Source: Acidobacteriota bacterium
GTDB taxonomy: Bacteria > Acidobacteriota > Terriglobia > Terriglobales > SCQP01
Length of the DNA: 64,000 nt
Assembly: GCA_027314025.1 (NCBI GenBank)
Contig: DAHVCP010000048.1
Coordinates: 1 to 64,000, forward strand
Direction of reading: 5' to 3'
This document shows, piece after piece, positions 26,721 to 35,968 of this stretch. The stretch's first letter is position 1. Every line of letters starts with the position of its first letter. Under the pieces are notes generated by a model. The model saw only the letters and a list, made by a program, of their open reading frames with translations. It made no database searches and had not been told where the DNA came from. The position numbers were made by a program, and so were the translations under genes.

Positions 26721-29081
26721 ATGGCGATGCTGCACCGCAAACTCGCCCGCGACCTGGCGCACCTGCGGGGACAATCCGCCGCGATCGTGCTGGTGCTGGC
26801 CTGCGGCGTGGCCGCGTTCGTGACGATGCGGGCGATGTACTTGTCGCTGCTGCGGTCCCAGGCGACGTATTACGCGCGGTACCGCTTCGCGGACGTGTTC
26901 GCGGAACTGAAGCGCGCCCCCAACTGGGTGGCGGGGCGGATCCGGGAGATCCCCGGCGTCGCGCAGGTGCAGACGCGCGTGGTCATGGACGTGACGCTGA
27001 ACGTGCCGGGCTTGCGGGAACCGGCGGTGGGACGGCTGATCTCCATGCCCGCGAGCGAGAGCGGGCTCAATGCGCTGTTTCTGCGCCGGGGACGGTTCCC
27101 TGAGCCGGACGCGCCGAACGAAGTGATCGCCAGCGAAGCCTTCGCGGCGGCGAATCATCTGCGGCTGGGCAGCCGGCTTCAGGCCATCATCCGCGGGCGC
27201 TGGCAGCAGTTGACGGTGGCCGGTATCGCCCTGTCCCCGGAATACATCTATGAAATCCGCGGCGGCGGCTCTCTGTTCCCGGACAACCGGCGTTTCGGGG
27301 TTCTGTGGATGCCTCCGAAGGCGCTGGCGGCGGCGCTCGACATGAAAGGCGCGTTCAACTCGGCGGCGGTATCGCTGCGGCCCGGGGCCAACGAAGCCGA
27401 AGTCATCGCCGCGATGGTCCGGATTCTGGACCGGTACGGCTGCCTGGGCGCGTATGGGCGAGCGGACCAGATCTCGCATCGCTTCATTTCCGATGAAATC
27501 TCCCAAAACCGCATCAGCGCCCTGATAATTCCCGCGATTTTCCTCCTGGTCGCGGCCCTGCTGGTGCATCTTTCCTTCAGCCGGCTGGTGAGCATGCAGC
27601 GGGCGGAGATCGCCGTCCTCAAGGCATTCGGATTCACCAGCCGGCGGATCGCGATTCACTACCTGCACTTCAGCCTGGTGATCGCGGCCGCCGGGTACGC
27701 GCTGGGATGCGCCGTGGGGTGGGTCTTCGGCGTTCGGCTGGCCGCGGTCTACGCCGAGTTCTACCGCTTTCCGCTCCTGGTCTACCGGCCCGAGCCCGGG
27801 GTTTTCCTCTGGGCGGGCATCATCAGCGCGGGCACGGCCATCGCCGGCGCCCTGGCTCCGGCCGTGCGCGCCAGCGCGCTGCCGCCGGCGGAGGCGATGC
27901 GGCCCGAGGCGCCGCAGCGGTTCCGGCCGGGGCGGATGGACCGGCTCAACGCGCGGTTCCACTCCGCGGCGCTGCGGATGATGCTCCGCAACGTGGAGCG
28001 CCGTCCCTGGCGCGCGCTGGCCTCGGGCTTCGCGATCTGCACGGCCATCATGATCATCGTGGTGGAGTTCGGGCTCTTTGATTCCCTGGACCGGATCATG
28101 GAGCTCGGCTTCCGCGACGCGCAGCGCTCCGACATCACCGTTACGTTCAACGAGGCCCGCTCCACCCGTGCGGCGCAGGAATTGGCCCGCCTGCCCGGCG
28201 TGCTCGCCTCCGAGACCTTTCGCGCGGTTCCGGTGCGGCTGCGCTTCGAGCACCGCTCGCGCAAGACCAGCCTGCTGGGGCTTTCAGCGGACGGCCGCAT
28301 GCGGCTGATGATTGATCAGGAGGGCAGGCGGGCGCGCATGCCGCCGGATGGGCTGATTCTTTCCACGACGCTGGCCGAGCTGCTCCGAGTCAGGCCCGGC
28401 GACTCGCTACAGGTGGAGGTGCTGGAGGGACGCCGGCTGGTGCGCCGCCTGCCGGTGACGGCATTGGTGGATGAGCCGCTCGGCACCAGCGCTTACATGA
28501 ACCGCCGCGCGCTGAGCCGCATGCTGGCGGAGGGCGCACTGGTTTCCGGCGCATTTCTGCAAGCGGATACCTCCCAGCAGCAGGTTCTTTACCAGCGGCT
28601 GAAGAACCTGCCGGCCGTGGCCGCGGTGACGGTGACCCGCACCGCCCTGGACAGCTTCCGGGAGACCGTGGACCGCAGCATGGCGATCTCCCTTTGGACG
28701 CTGATGGTCTTCGCCGCCATCATCGCGGCCGGGATGATCTACAACGGCGCGCGGATCGCGCTTTCCGAGCGGGCGCGGGAACTGGCCACGCTGCGGATCC
28801 TTGGATTCACGCGGCGAGAAATCATCGCGGTCCTGCTCGGCGAGCAGGCCCTCATCATGGCGGCCGCGCTGCCCTTCGGATTCCTCGCCGGCTACGGCTT
28901 GCTCGCGCTGCTGGCGGCCCGGCTGCACACGGAGCTGTACCGCATGCCATTGGTGCTGCGGACGGCCAGCTATGGATGGGCATTCGTGATGGTGCTGGTC
29001 GCGGCGGTGGTCTCCGGGCTTTTGGTGGGCCAGCGCATCGCGCGCCTGGACCTGATCGCGGTGCTGAAAGCGAGGGAGTGA
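26721..29081 (+). CDS. FtsX-family ABC permease, two-unit fusion
   Basis: A 786-residue inner-membrane protein. It has an N-terminal membrane helix (about 18-38), a periplasmic domain (about 40-265), three helices with the FtsX pattern (about 270-380), then a second copy: helix about 433-455, periplasmic domain to about 645, and three more helices to the end. Both FtsX cores show the 'R-E-A-L-R-LG/AFGF' coupling motif (MQRAEIAVLKAFGFTSRR and RARELATLRILGFTRREI). This eight-helix layout resembles LolC/MacB-like exporters with a fused duplicate. The substrate is unknown. Confidence 0.9.
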   Translation: MAMLHRKLARDLAHLRGQSAAIVLVLACGVAAFVTMRAMYLSLLRSQATYYARYRFADVFAELKRAPNWVAGRIREIPGVAQVQTRVVMDVTLNVPGLREPAVGRLISMPASESGLNALFLRRGRFPEPDAPNEVIASEAFAAANHLRLGSRLQAIIRGRWQQLTVAGIALSPEYIYEIRGGGSLFPDNRRFGVLWMPPKALAAALDMKGAFNSAAVSLRPGANEAEVIAAMVRILDRYGCLGAYGRADQISHRFISDEISQNRISALIIPAIFLLVAALLVHLSFSRLVSMQRAEIAVLKAFGFTSRRIAIHYLHFSLVIAAAGYALGCAVGWVFGVRLAAVYAEFYRFPLLVYRPEPGVFLWAGIISAGTAIAGALAPAVRASALPPAEAMRPEAPQRFRPGRMDRLNARFHSAALRMMLRNVERRPWRALASGFAICTAIMIIVVEFGLFDSLDRIMELGFRDAQRSDITVTFNEARSTRAAQELARLPGVLASETFRAVPVRLRFEHRSRKTSLLGLSADGRMRLMIDQEGRRARMPPDGLILSTTLAELLRVRPGDSLQVEVLEGRRLVRRLPVTALVDEPLGTSAYMNRRALSRMLAEGALVSGAFLQADTSQQQVLYQRLKNLPAVAAVTVTRTALDSFRETVDRSMAISLWTLMVFAAIIAAGMIYNGARIALSERARELATLRILGFTRREIIAVLLGEQALIMAAALPFGFLAGYGLLALLAARLHTELYRMPLVLRTASYGWAFVMVLVAAVVSGLLVGQRIARLDLIAVLKARE

Positions 29082-29082
29082 C

Positions 29083-30264
29083 ATGCTGCGAAGGCGACTT
29101 GCCTACCTAACGATCGTGCTGGTGGCGGCCGCGGCGCTGGCAATCGTCTTCCGGCCCAGCCCGGCGCCGGTGCAGACCGCCGTCATCTCGAGGGGCAATG
29201 TCGAGGAGGTCGTGGAAGATGAAGGCAAGACGCGGATGCACGACCATTTCACCATCACCGCGACGGTCGCCGGCGAGCTGCGCCGAATCACGCTGGAGGC
29301 TGGCGACTCGGTACGCGCCGGTGAAACGGTTGCATGGATTGATCCCGCGCCGATCGATCCCAGGCAGCGGGCCGTGCTGGAAGCGCGACTGAACGGAGCG
29401 CGCGCCGGCGCAAGACAGGCGGAAGCGCTGGCCGCCAGAGCCAACGCCGATCATGCCCAGACGCAGAAGGACCTGGCGCGGGCGCGGGAACTGTTCCGGC
29501 ACGGCATCACCTCGCAGGAGGCGCTGGATCGGGCCGTGACGCAGAACGAGGCCGCGGCCAGCCAAGCACGGGCCGCGGCCTCGGCAACCGAATCCGCCAG
29601 ATTTCAGGTGCAGGAAGCGCAATCCGCGTTACTGGTCTATCGCCATGGCTCCTCCACGCTTCCGACCGCAGTCCGAGCCCCGGTTGAGGGGCGCGTGTTG
29701 CGGATTTACGACCCCAGCGCGCGGGTGGTCGCGCCGGGGGCGCAGTTGCTGGAAATTGGGTTTACGCCGCGAATCGAAATCGTGGCCGATTTTTTGACGC
29801 GCGACGCGGTGCGCATCCAGCCGGGCATGTCCGCGCTGATCACCGACTGGGGCGGCAGCAAGGATATCCGCGCGCGAGTGCGTCTGGTGGAACCCGGCGC
29901 CTTCACCAAAGTGTCGGCCCTGGGCGTCGAGGAGCAGCGGGTGAACGTGATCTGCGATCCGACCGAGCCGACGGTTGGGCTGGCGGACGCGTTCCATGTC
30001 AACGTGCGCGTGGTTCTGTGGCGGGGAACCGGCGTGCTGCGAGTGCCGGTGAGCGCCGTGTTCCGGCACCTAGGCGGATGGGCGGTATTTGTGGTGGACC
30101 ATGGCCGGGCGCGCAGACGTGACCTGCAAATCGGGCACCACGGCAGCGCGTATTGGGAAGTGACCTCGGGGCTGCGCGCCGGCGAGCGCGTGATTCTGCA
30201 TCCAGGCGCTGACGTCGAGGATGGTGTACGAATCAAGGAAGACACGGCTTCAGCAACGGAATAA
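29083..30264 (+). CDS. HlyD/MacA-type periplasmic adaptor protein
   Basis: 393 residues with an N-terminal membrane anchor (about 7-23), a lipoyl half-motif (GELRRITLEAGDSVRAGETVAWID), a long coiled coil (about 95-185, ARANADHAQTQKDLARARELF) and the second lipoyl/beta-barrel part (VRAPVEGRVLRIYDPSARVV). It would link the inner-membrane ABC exporter to an outer-membrane channel; no TolC gene is here. A good ribosome site (GAGGGAG) precedes the ATG. It ends the operon. Confidence 0.9.
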   Translation: MLRRRLAYLTIVLVAAAALAIVFRPSPAPVQTAVISRGNVEEVVEDEGKTRMHDHFTITATVAGELRRITLEAGDSVRAGETVAWIDPAPIDPRQRAVLEARLNGARAGARQAEALAARANADHAQTQKDLARARELFRHGITSQEALDRAVTQNEAAASQARAAASATESARFQVQEAQSALLVYRHGSSTLPTAVRAPVEGRVLRIYDPSARVVAPGAQLLEIGFTPRIEIVADFLTRDAVRIQPGMSALITDWGGSKDIRARVRLVEPGAFTKVSALGVEEQRVNVICDPTEPTVGLADAFHVNVRVVLWRGTGVLRVPVSAVFRHLGGWAVFVVDHGRARRRDLQIGHHGSAYWEVTSGLRAGERVILHPGADVEDGVRIKEDTASATE

Positions 30265-30309
30265 GCCGCGGTGTTGGCGCGCTGCGCCGGTCCGGCGCAC
30301 AGCATTTAG

Positions 30310-30370
30310 GTGAGTTTCGTGGCCTTCCCGGACCTGCTGTGCCCCCGGGGCAAAAGGCGCGGACCCCGCG
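30310..30370. repeat. Dispersed repeat family 2, copy 2
   Basis: Related to 10990-11049: both carry TTTCGTGGCCTT, a CTGTGC block and a GGCGCGG block in the same order and spacing. Confidence 0.65.
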
Positions 30371-30486
30371 ATTCGCCTCTGCATTGGCATTTCGCGGGAG
30401 TCGCGCCGTTGGCTCAGGGAGCCGCGCCGGCGCGAAAGGCCACGGAACTCCGCGGGGCGGCCGGCCTCCGGCTCGGCCTGCGGGTA

Positions 30487-30532
30487 AGCGGGACGCCCCG
30501 CTGTAGGCGGGGCTGGGGCCCGCGCCGGTCAA
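30487..30532. repeat. Family 1 hairpin repeat, inverted orientation
   Basis: AGCGGGACGCCCCGC, spacer, GCGGGGCTGGGGCCCGCGCC: the reverse complement of the units at 25664-25786. The ABC/HlyD operon therefore lies between oppositely oriented copies. Confidence 0.8.
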
Positions 30533-30601
30533 TGCTCGCGGATTCGGGCGGCAGGCTTTCGGTTTTCGGCTGGGAGCCGCCAATTCCGCGGCGTAGGGCG
30601 C

Positions 30602-32746
30602 CTAGGCTTGGGCTAGGGGCGGCGCGGCCAGGGACAGCAGATCGCGTTCCGCGGCGCCGCGGTCTTCGGTCGCGGCGGGGGCGCGGACCAACTGCTGGGC
30701 TTGGGCACGCAGCGGATCGGCGATGGCGTTGAAGTCGGCTTCCATGCGCTCCGCGACGCGATCCGACCAAGCAGCCAACAGATGGGCATAGGCGTCCAGT
30801 TGGCGCGTCAGCGCAGGTTCGTATCGCCGCCGCCATTGCGCCAGCAGCCGCGAAGCCGCCGGCCCCGGGCCGAGCCAGCGCGGCGGCAAAGAAGTGGAGG
30901 CGGTGAAGAGGGTGGAATCGAGCTCCGCCAGCGGCATTTCCCGCAGCAAATCCTCGGAGGGCGCGAACTCCGCAACCAGGCCGCCTGGCGAGCCTGCTGC
31001 CAGTTCGGCGCCGCCGGCTTCGCCGGAAGACAGCGTTTCCGCCACCGCCGCCAAATCGCGCCCCAGCCGGAGCGCCAGATCCCGCCAAGCCGAAGCGATC
31101 GGCATGGCCTGCCGCTGGAGCGCCTGCGCCATCGCCGCGCGCGCGGCCGCCGCGGGGTCGGCGGGGTTGCCGCCAAGGTTGGGAAGGGAGGCGGATGGGG
31201 CGGCGTCTCCGGCCCGCCCGTTCCGTCCGGCTGCGCGGAGAAACGCCTCGGCCGCCGCGGACAACAGTTCCGGAGCGGCGGTTTCCAGGGCCAGCGCCGC
31301 TGCTCGCGCCGACGCCGCCACCGGCTCAATCGCCGCGGCGGCATGGCGCAGGCGCGCTTCGGCTTCGCCTACGACAGCGCCGACGTCCGCGCCGGCGTTG
31401 GGCGCTGGCCGCCGCAATCGCCCGCGCAGCGCCGCCTCCACCGCCTGCCGCAGTCGGCCGATCTTGCGCTGGAGCGATGCCTGGCGGAGCGGTTGCCGTT
31501 GCGCATACAAGGGCGCGATTTGGGCGCTGAACCACGCGTCCAGCAATTGGCGATGGCCGGGCTCGCTGCTGACCGGCGCCACCGGCCAATCGGCGCCGGC
31601 GACCATGCCCACATCCTGGCGCAGCCGCTCGGCGATGTAAGCGACGAGATGGTCCCGGTCCGCGGGCGCCACCAGATCGGCCTTGCTCAGCACCACGGCT
31701 GGGGGAATGCCCGCTTCCAACAGCCGCCGCGCCAGGCTGAGGTCGTCGGGCGTGAGGGTCGAAGCGGCGTCCACCAGCATGACTCCCAGATCGCAGCGGG
31801 GCAGATACGCCAGCGTCTCGGCGCCGCCCTGCAACGCCAGCGACCCCAACCCGGGGGTATCCACGAAGGCAATGCCGCCGCGCAGCCGCTCCGCGGGCAA
31901 TTCCACCAGCACCCGGGTGACGTGCAAGCGGTTGCCCGGATTGCGGGCTTCGGAGATGAACTCCGCCAAGTCCCCGATGGCGTGGCTTTCGGGCGGCCGA
32001 TCCGCGCGCCACAGGTGCACCACCGGCGCGTCGCCGTAGGCGATGCGGGTGGGCACGGAGGTAATGGGGGTAACCCCGACGGGGAGCAGATCGGCGCCGA
32101 GAATGGCATTCAACAGCGAGGATTTTCCGGAACTCACGCGGCCGAACAGGGCGATTTCAAAGCGCTCATCCTCCCAGCGATCCAGAATGGCGCCCAAAGC
32201 CGGCCGCAGTTCCACCACGCCGCGTTCGGCGATGATCCGTTCCAATTGTTGCAACTGGCTCACGTCGCGCCCTTCCGCCGCCAGCCGGTCCAAACGCGCG
32301 GACCAGTCCGCGTCCGGATCGGCGACCAACCGATCCATGCGCGCGACCAGGCTTTTCAATTCCGCGACGATGCCGCGCAGCTCGGTTTCCGCTTCCGGCG
32401 AAAGCGGCCCATAACCCCGCATGAAGCCCGGACCCAGCTCCTCGGCGGCGATATCCATGAAGGCCAACGTGGTTCGTACCGCGCGCGAGGCGGGAATCTC
32501 AGCCGCGGCGGCGGGAATGCCTTGTCCCGCCAGGACCCGCCGCAGTTGCTCCCGGGCGGCGACGATGGAGTCCGCCAGCAGTCCGCGGACGGCGGGGGGC
32601 AGATCGGGCAGATAGCGGGGAAACGCCGCCTGAGACTGGGCGCCGTTCAGCACGGTTTCAATATCGGCAAGCAGCCGGTCCAGGTGCTCGCAGGTGACGC
32701 GCAGCCGCCGTTGCTGGTTGAGATTGAGCTGCGCTGCGTCCCCCAT
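30602..32746 (-). CDS. Dynamin-like GTPase
   Basis: About 714 residues. A helical N-terminal part (1-200) precedes a GTPase domain with P-loop GRVSSGKSSLLNA, a conserved Thr region TPITSVPTRI, G3 DTPGLGSL and G4 SKADL. The C-terminal half (about 440-714) is largely helical and Ala-rich, as in bacterial dynamin-like proteins that remodel membranes. The start at 32746 is favoured because GGGAGGA lies seven bases before it. It is a single gene; bacterial dynamins often occur in pairs, and no partner is adjacent. The exact role (membrane repair, division or stress) cannot be inferred. Confidence 0.85.
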   Translation of the reverse strand: MGDAAQLNLNQQRRLRVTCEHLDRLLADIETVLNGAQSQAAFPRYLPDLPPAVRGLLADSIVAAREQLRRVLAGQGIPAAAAEIPASRAVRTTLAFMDIAAEELGPGFMRGYGPLSPEAETELRGIVAELKSLVARMDRLVADPDADWSARLDRLAAEGRDVSQLQQLERIIAERGVVELRPALGAILDRWEDERFEIALFGRVSSGKSSLLNAILGADLLPVGVTPITSVPTRIAYGDAPVVHLWRADRPPESHAIGDLAEFISEARNPGNRLHVTRVLVELPAERLRGGIAFVDTPGLGSLALQGGAETLAYLPRCDLGVMLVDAASTLTPDDLSLARRLLEAGIPPAVVLSKADLVAPADRDHLVAYIAERLRQDVGMVAGADWPVAPVSSEPGHRQLLDAWFSAQIAPLYAQRQPLRQASLQRKIGRLRQAVEAALRGRLRRPAPNAGADVGAVVGEAEARLRHAAAAIEPVAASARAAALALETAAPELLSAAAEAFLRAAGRNGRAGDAAPSASLPNLGGNPADPAAAARAAMAQALQRQAMPIASAWRDLALRLGRDLAAVAETLSSGEAGGAELAAGSPGGLVAEFAPSEDLLREMPLAELDSTLFTASTSLPPRWLGPGPAASRLLAQWRRRYEPALTRQLDAYAHLLAAWSDRVAERMEADFNAIADPLRAQAQQLVRAPAATEDRGAAERDLLSLAAPPLAQA

Positions 32747-32906
32747 CGGCGATCCTCCCTTGGCCGGAAATTCCGGTGCAGGAGTCATCTGCCCTGGGGG
32801 CGGTTCACGGCGAACTCCAACGCCTGGGGCATCGCCGCGCGGCGACGCCAGCCGCTGCTATTATCGCTGACGCGCGCGGCCGGGGACAACGGCGACCCAT
32901 TCGGTG

Positions 32907-32927
32907 CGGCGCGCCGGCGTGGCGGGC
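32907..32927. repeat. Direct repeat, left copy
   Basis: A 21-bp sequence (CGGCGCGCCGGCGTGGCGGG plus C) repeated exactly at 34277-34297, on either side of a 1.35-kb plus-strand segment. Confidence 0.7.
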
Positions 32928-32968
32928 CCAAGGGGGGCACCGGGGACGGGGCGTGCTAGGGTGCTTCC

Positions 32969-33679
32969 ATGGTGACTAGGCCAACGGCGCAGACCCGCGC
33001 GGAAGGGAGGGCTGCCTACTGGCAGGCTGTCGGACTCTACAACAGCGGTGAACCAGCGAATTTCCGGAGGGGCTTCCTGCTCCTTCAGCGGGCCGCCGCA
33101 AAGGGGTCAATTGGCGCCCACGAGTGGCTGGGCGCCATGTACGATTACGGCCTTGGGACCCGAGCGAACCGGCCGAAGGCCTTCCGGCATTACATGATCG
33201 CCGCCAGGCTCGGTGATATCAATGCCGCGTACCATGTGGGCATCTTCTACCAGATGGGCCGGGGCGTGAGGCGGAGCTACCGCGAGGCGGTCCGATGGCT
33301 GACGCGGGCTGCGGACGCCGGTGACCGCGAAGCCATGCACGAGCTCGGGCGGCCACACCGGTTCGGGCAGGGGCTCCCGCGCGACCCCCGGCGCGGCTAT
33401 CTTCTGCATCGGCGCGCGGCGAAAATGGGCTGTGCGGAGGCGCAGTATTCGACGGGGGTGTGTCTGAGCCGTGGCGAGGGCGTGCGGGCAAATGCGCGGG
33501 CTGCGTTTTATTGGTACTTTCGGGCGGCGCGACAGGGTCACGCCGACGCGGCGCACAACTTGGGCTACTGCTATCGGGAGGGCAAGGGCGCGGCCAAGCA
33601 CCCGCGCCGCGCCGAGGAGTGGTACGCGCGCGCGCGGCGGTTCGCCGCCGCCGAGCGCGCCAAGGAAAAGGGGTCGTAA
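32969..33679 (+). CDS. Sel1-repeat protein
   Basis: A 236-residue solenoid of about five Sel1 (TPR-like) repeats from residue 30 to 225. Examples: AHEWLGAMYDYGLGTRANRPKAF, AYHVGIFYQMGRGVRRSYREA and AHNLGYCYREGKGAAKHPRRA. One repeat has RPHRFGQG where RCYRFGQG would be usual. No signal peptide, so probably cytoplasmic and protein-binding. It lies with a hypothetical gene in a plus-strand segment between 21-bp direct repeats; its neighbours outside are on the minus strand, which suggests acquisition as a cassette. No ribosome site is evident. Confidence 0.85.
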   Translation: MVTRPTAQTRAEGRAAYWQAVGLYNSGEPANFRRGFLLLQRAAAKGSIGAHEWLGAMYDYGLGTRANRPKAFRHYMIAARLGDINAAYHVGIFYQMGRGVRRSYREAVRWLTRAADAGDREAMHELGRPHRFGQGLPRDPRRGYLLHRRAAKMGCAEAQYSTGVCLSRGEGVRANARAAFYWYFRAARQGHADAAHNLGYCYREGKGAAKHPRRAEEWYARARRFAAAERAKEKGS

Positions 33680-33849
33680 TTGAGCAGCGGTGCTTCCAAA
33701 ACAGCAGCGGCCCAGCTTGGCCGCGTGCTACCGTGCGGCCAAGCAACCTCTAGGACAAAGGACGCCGCAGACAGCGGTGATTTGCGCCGGGCCGGGGGGC
33801 AACCTGCGGCACTGACGACAACCAACATTGGAGCCTGGGCGAGCCCTCA

Positions 33850-34329
33850 GTGCGGCGAATCCGCAAATCCGACGGTGTGCCAGGGCGTTCTTGGGAGTCA
33901 GCCGCCGAAATGGCGGCCGCCCTGGCGCGGCCACGCCGGCTCGTCGCACCCGAGGGCACGCCCTTCCCGCTGCTGAGCCTGGGCGATGTCCTGATCTACG
34001 GGGCAATCATGGCGCAGATGGCCTCGGCGAGCAGCCCGGCAAATAATCCCGGGGAGGGCTCGAAGCGAATCAACGCCTGGGCCGAGGAATTATCGGCCGC
34101 CATGCGCATCGGGAAAACGATGGATGCGCAGTGGTGGGCGGATTTTCTTTTTCGAGAAATCGAAAAAGACCCCAAGAATGCGCAGGACATGCGCATGGCG
34201 ATTTTTCAGGCGCTGGCAATTCTGGAAAAACCCCACCTGCTGCGCCGCGCCGGGGACGGCGCGCGGCGATGTCTCACGGCGCGCCGGCGTGGCGGGCGGG
34301 CGCCGCCCGACTGCGGTGACCGGGGCTAG
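33850..34329 (+). CDS. Hypothetical protein
   Basis: Up to 159 residues from a GTG; an ATG at 33910 is also possible. Function not recognised. The central part (FPLLSLGDVLIYGAIMAQMA, then SKRINAWAEELSAAMRIGKTMDAQWW and FLFREIEKDPKNAQDMR) looks like genuine helical protein with balanced composition. The last 30 residues are encoded by the right direct repeat and may be adventitious. It ends four bases inside the convergent phosphoesterase gene. Confidence 0.45.
   Translation: MRRIRKSDGVPGRSWESAAEMAAALARPRRLVAPEGTPFPLLSLGDVLIYGAIMAQMASASSPANNPGEGSKRINAWAEELSAAMRIGKTMDAQWWADFLFREIEKDPKNAQDMRMAIFQALAILEKPHLLRRAGDGARRCLTARRRGGRAPPDCGDRG
34277..34297. repeat. Direct repeat, right copy
   Basis: Exact 21-bp match to 32907-32927. 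Both copies are preceded by a CCGGGGAC sequence at a similar distance. Confidence 0.7.
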
Positions 34330-35048
34330 GCGGGCAGGCCTTGACCTTGTCCAGTCCGCAGCGCTTCCACCAGCGCCGCGCGCACCGCAAGGGTAAGGGG
34401 TATTGCCCGGAGCTTTTCCGCCGTGGCCTGCCAGGGATAGGAAGCCGAGCGCAGTTGCAACTCCTCTCCCGTCCAAACGGCATAATTGGCCTGAGGCGAT
34501 CCGCTCTTGGGCTGGCCGACGCTGCCGGGGTTGGCGACCATTCCCGTTCCTTGCGGCCCGGCGCGGCGAACGAAAGGAACGTGGGTGTGGCCGCAGAGCA
34601 AGACATCCGCCGCGACGGCGGCCCACTCCTGCTCCCATCGCGGGCTGTCCGCCGGGCAGTATCCGAAAAGCGGATCGCTGGGCATGGCGTGGCAAAGATA
34701 AAAGCCGCGGCCCTCACGGTCCAGGCGGAGAGATTGCGGCAGACCGCGCAAGAACTGGCGATGCTCCGGCGTCAGAACAGCATCCGTGTAGCGCGCCATT
34801 TCCGCCGCCATGCGCCGGTAGGGAGGGCTGCAATGCGGGTCGGCGCGGTGGGCCAAGGCATAGTCATGGTTGCCGCAGAGCACAACGCTGGCGTGCGCGG
34901 CGACCCAGGCGACGACCTCATTGGGCTGCGGGCCGTAATTGACCAAATCCCCCAGGACCCAGATCTCGTCGTATTCTCCGGCCGCGGGCGCGACGGCTTG
35001 CAGCGCGTCCCAGTTGCCATGGATATCGGAAAGGATGAGGTTCGGCAT
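34326..35048 (-). CDS. Metallophosphoesterase (YfcE/MJ0936-like)
   Basis: 240 residues with the calcineurin-like two-metal site: LILSDIHGNWDAL (D-x-H), VLGDLVNYGPQP (GD), LCGNHDYAL (GNHD), YLCHAMP (H) and LLCGHTHVPF (GHxH), followed by ANPGSVGQP. It is a soluble phosphodiesterase or phosphatase; the substrate is unknown. The ATG at 35048 gives the family's usual N-terminus; the frame open upstream is discounted. Single gene, divergent from the DUF190 pair. Confidence 0.92.
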   Translation of the reverse strand: MPNLILSDIHGNWDALQAVAPAAGEYDEIWVLGDLVNYGPQPNEVVAWVAAHASVVLCGNHDYALAHRADPHCSPPYRRMAAEMARYTDAVLTPEHRQFLRGLPQSLRLDREGRGFYLCHAMPSDPLFGYCPADSPRWEQEWAAVAADVLLCGHTHVPFVRRAGPQGTGMVANPGSVGQPKSGSPQANYAVWTGEELQLRSASYPWQATAEKLRAIPLTLAVRAALVEALRTGQGQGLPA

Positions 35049-35248
35049 TCCACCACCTGCCGGCTGCTCGCCCCCAGTTTGCCCCATCGCCCTGGGGGAG
35101 GCACTTTCCGTTGATTGTGCCTGATGCGCGCGCGGGTGGCGGCCGAGGCTAGACTGGTTAGGTCGGAACGAAACATCCCTGGTGCGACGGCCGGGCGCGG
35201 ATGCGGCCAGGGCCGCCGGCAAGGAAGACTGCGCCAAGGAGGCAAGTG

Positions 35249-35968
35249 ATGCAGCCTGGACCAGCCAAAAAGGTCGAGATCTACGTCAGCGAAAACCAGC
35301 AATACCATCACGAGCCGGCGGCGCGGGCGATTTTGGATTTTTTGTTCTACCACGGCGTCGCGGGGGCGACCATGACCCACGGCGCCGGCGGCTTCGGCGC
35401 CGACCATCGCCTGCACGCGGCGGATGTTCTGAGCCTGAGCGGCGGACTGCCGGTCAAGATCGAGTTCATCGAAACCGCGGCGAAGGCGGAGGAGCTGCTG
35501 CCCAAGCTGGCCGACATGGCGGGACACGGCTTAATCGAGGTGCACGACACCACGGTGTATAAGCCCGCCGCGGCGCGCCGCGCGCCCCGCTCCGCGCCGG
35601 GCCATGAACGGCTGGCGGGCACGGCGAAGCTGATGCGCATTTATATCGGGGAAAACGACCGCTGGCGCGACCGGCCGTTGTCCGAAGCCCTGGTCGAGAG
35701 CCTGCGCGCCCACGATATCGCCGGCGTCACGGTCTACCGGGGCATTCTGGGATACGGCGCCGCGGGACGGCTGCACCGGGAGCGGGTGCTGAGTCACGAC
35801 CGTCCGGTGATGTTGTCGGTGGTGGACGGCGAAGACAAGCTGCGGGCGATTTTGCCGCTGCTGGATGAAATGATGACGAGCGGACTGGTCGCGTTGTCGG
35901 ATGTCGAGGTGATCAAATATTCCCATCGGCCCGCGACCGCGGCCGCCGACGGAAAGGCGGCGCAATGA
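35249..35968 (+). CDS. Tandem DUF190 protein
   Basis: 239 residues made of two DUF190 units: residues about 6-105 (KKVEIYVSENQQYHHEPAA) and about 128-230 (LMRIYIGENDRWRDRPLSEA, VTVYRGILGYGA, LPLLDEMMTSGLVALSDVEVI). DUF190 proteins are PII-like and are often found beside the fluoride channel gene crcB, which is not seen here. Start fixed by GGAGG six bases before the ATG at 35249. It overlaps a third DUF190 gene by four bases. Confidence 0.88.
   Translation: MQPGPAKKVEIYVSENQQYHHEPAARAILDFLFYHGVAGATMTHGAGGFGADHRLHAADVLSLSGGLPVKIEFIETAAKAEELLPKLADMAGHGLIEVHDTTVYKPAAARRAPRSAPGHERLAGTAKLMRIYIGENDRWRDRPLSEALVESLRAHDIAGVTVYRGILGYGAAGRLHRERVLSHDRPVMLSVVDGEDKLRAILPLLDEMMTSGLVALSDVEVIKYSHRPATAAADGKAAQ

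Larger units (their letters stand above)
30265..30601. other. Repeat-rich intergenic region
   Basis: No gene. It holds dispersed repeat family 2 at 30310-30370, an inverted partial copy near 30433-30455 (AAAGGCCACGGAACTCCGCG) and an inverted family 1 hairpin at 30487-30532. The flanking genes are convergent, so transcripts probably end here. Confidence 0.7.

Noticed and set aside
30701-32959. Long plus-strand open frame of about 752 codons
   Set aside because: Antisense to the dynamin-like GTPase gene; no recognisable domain.
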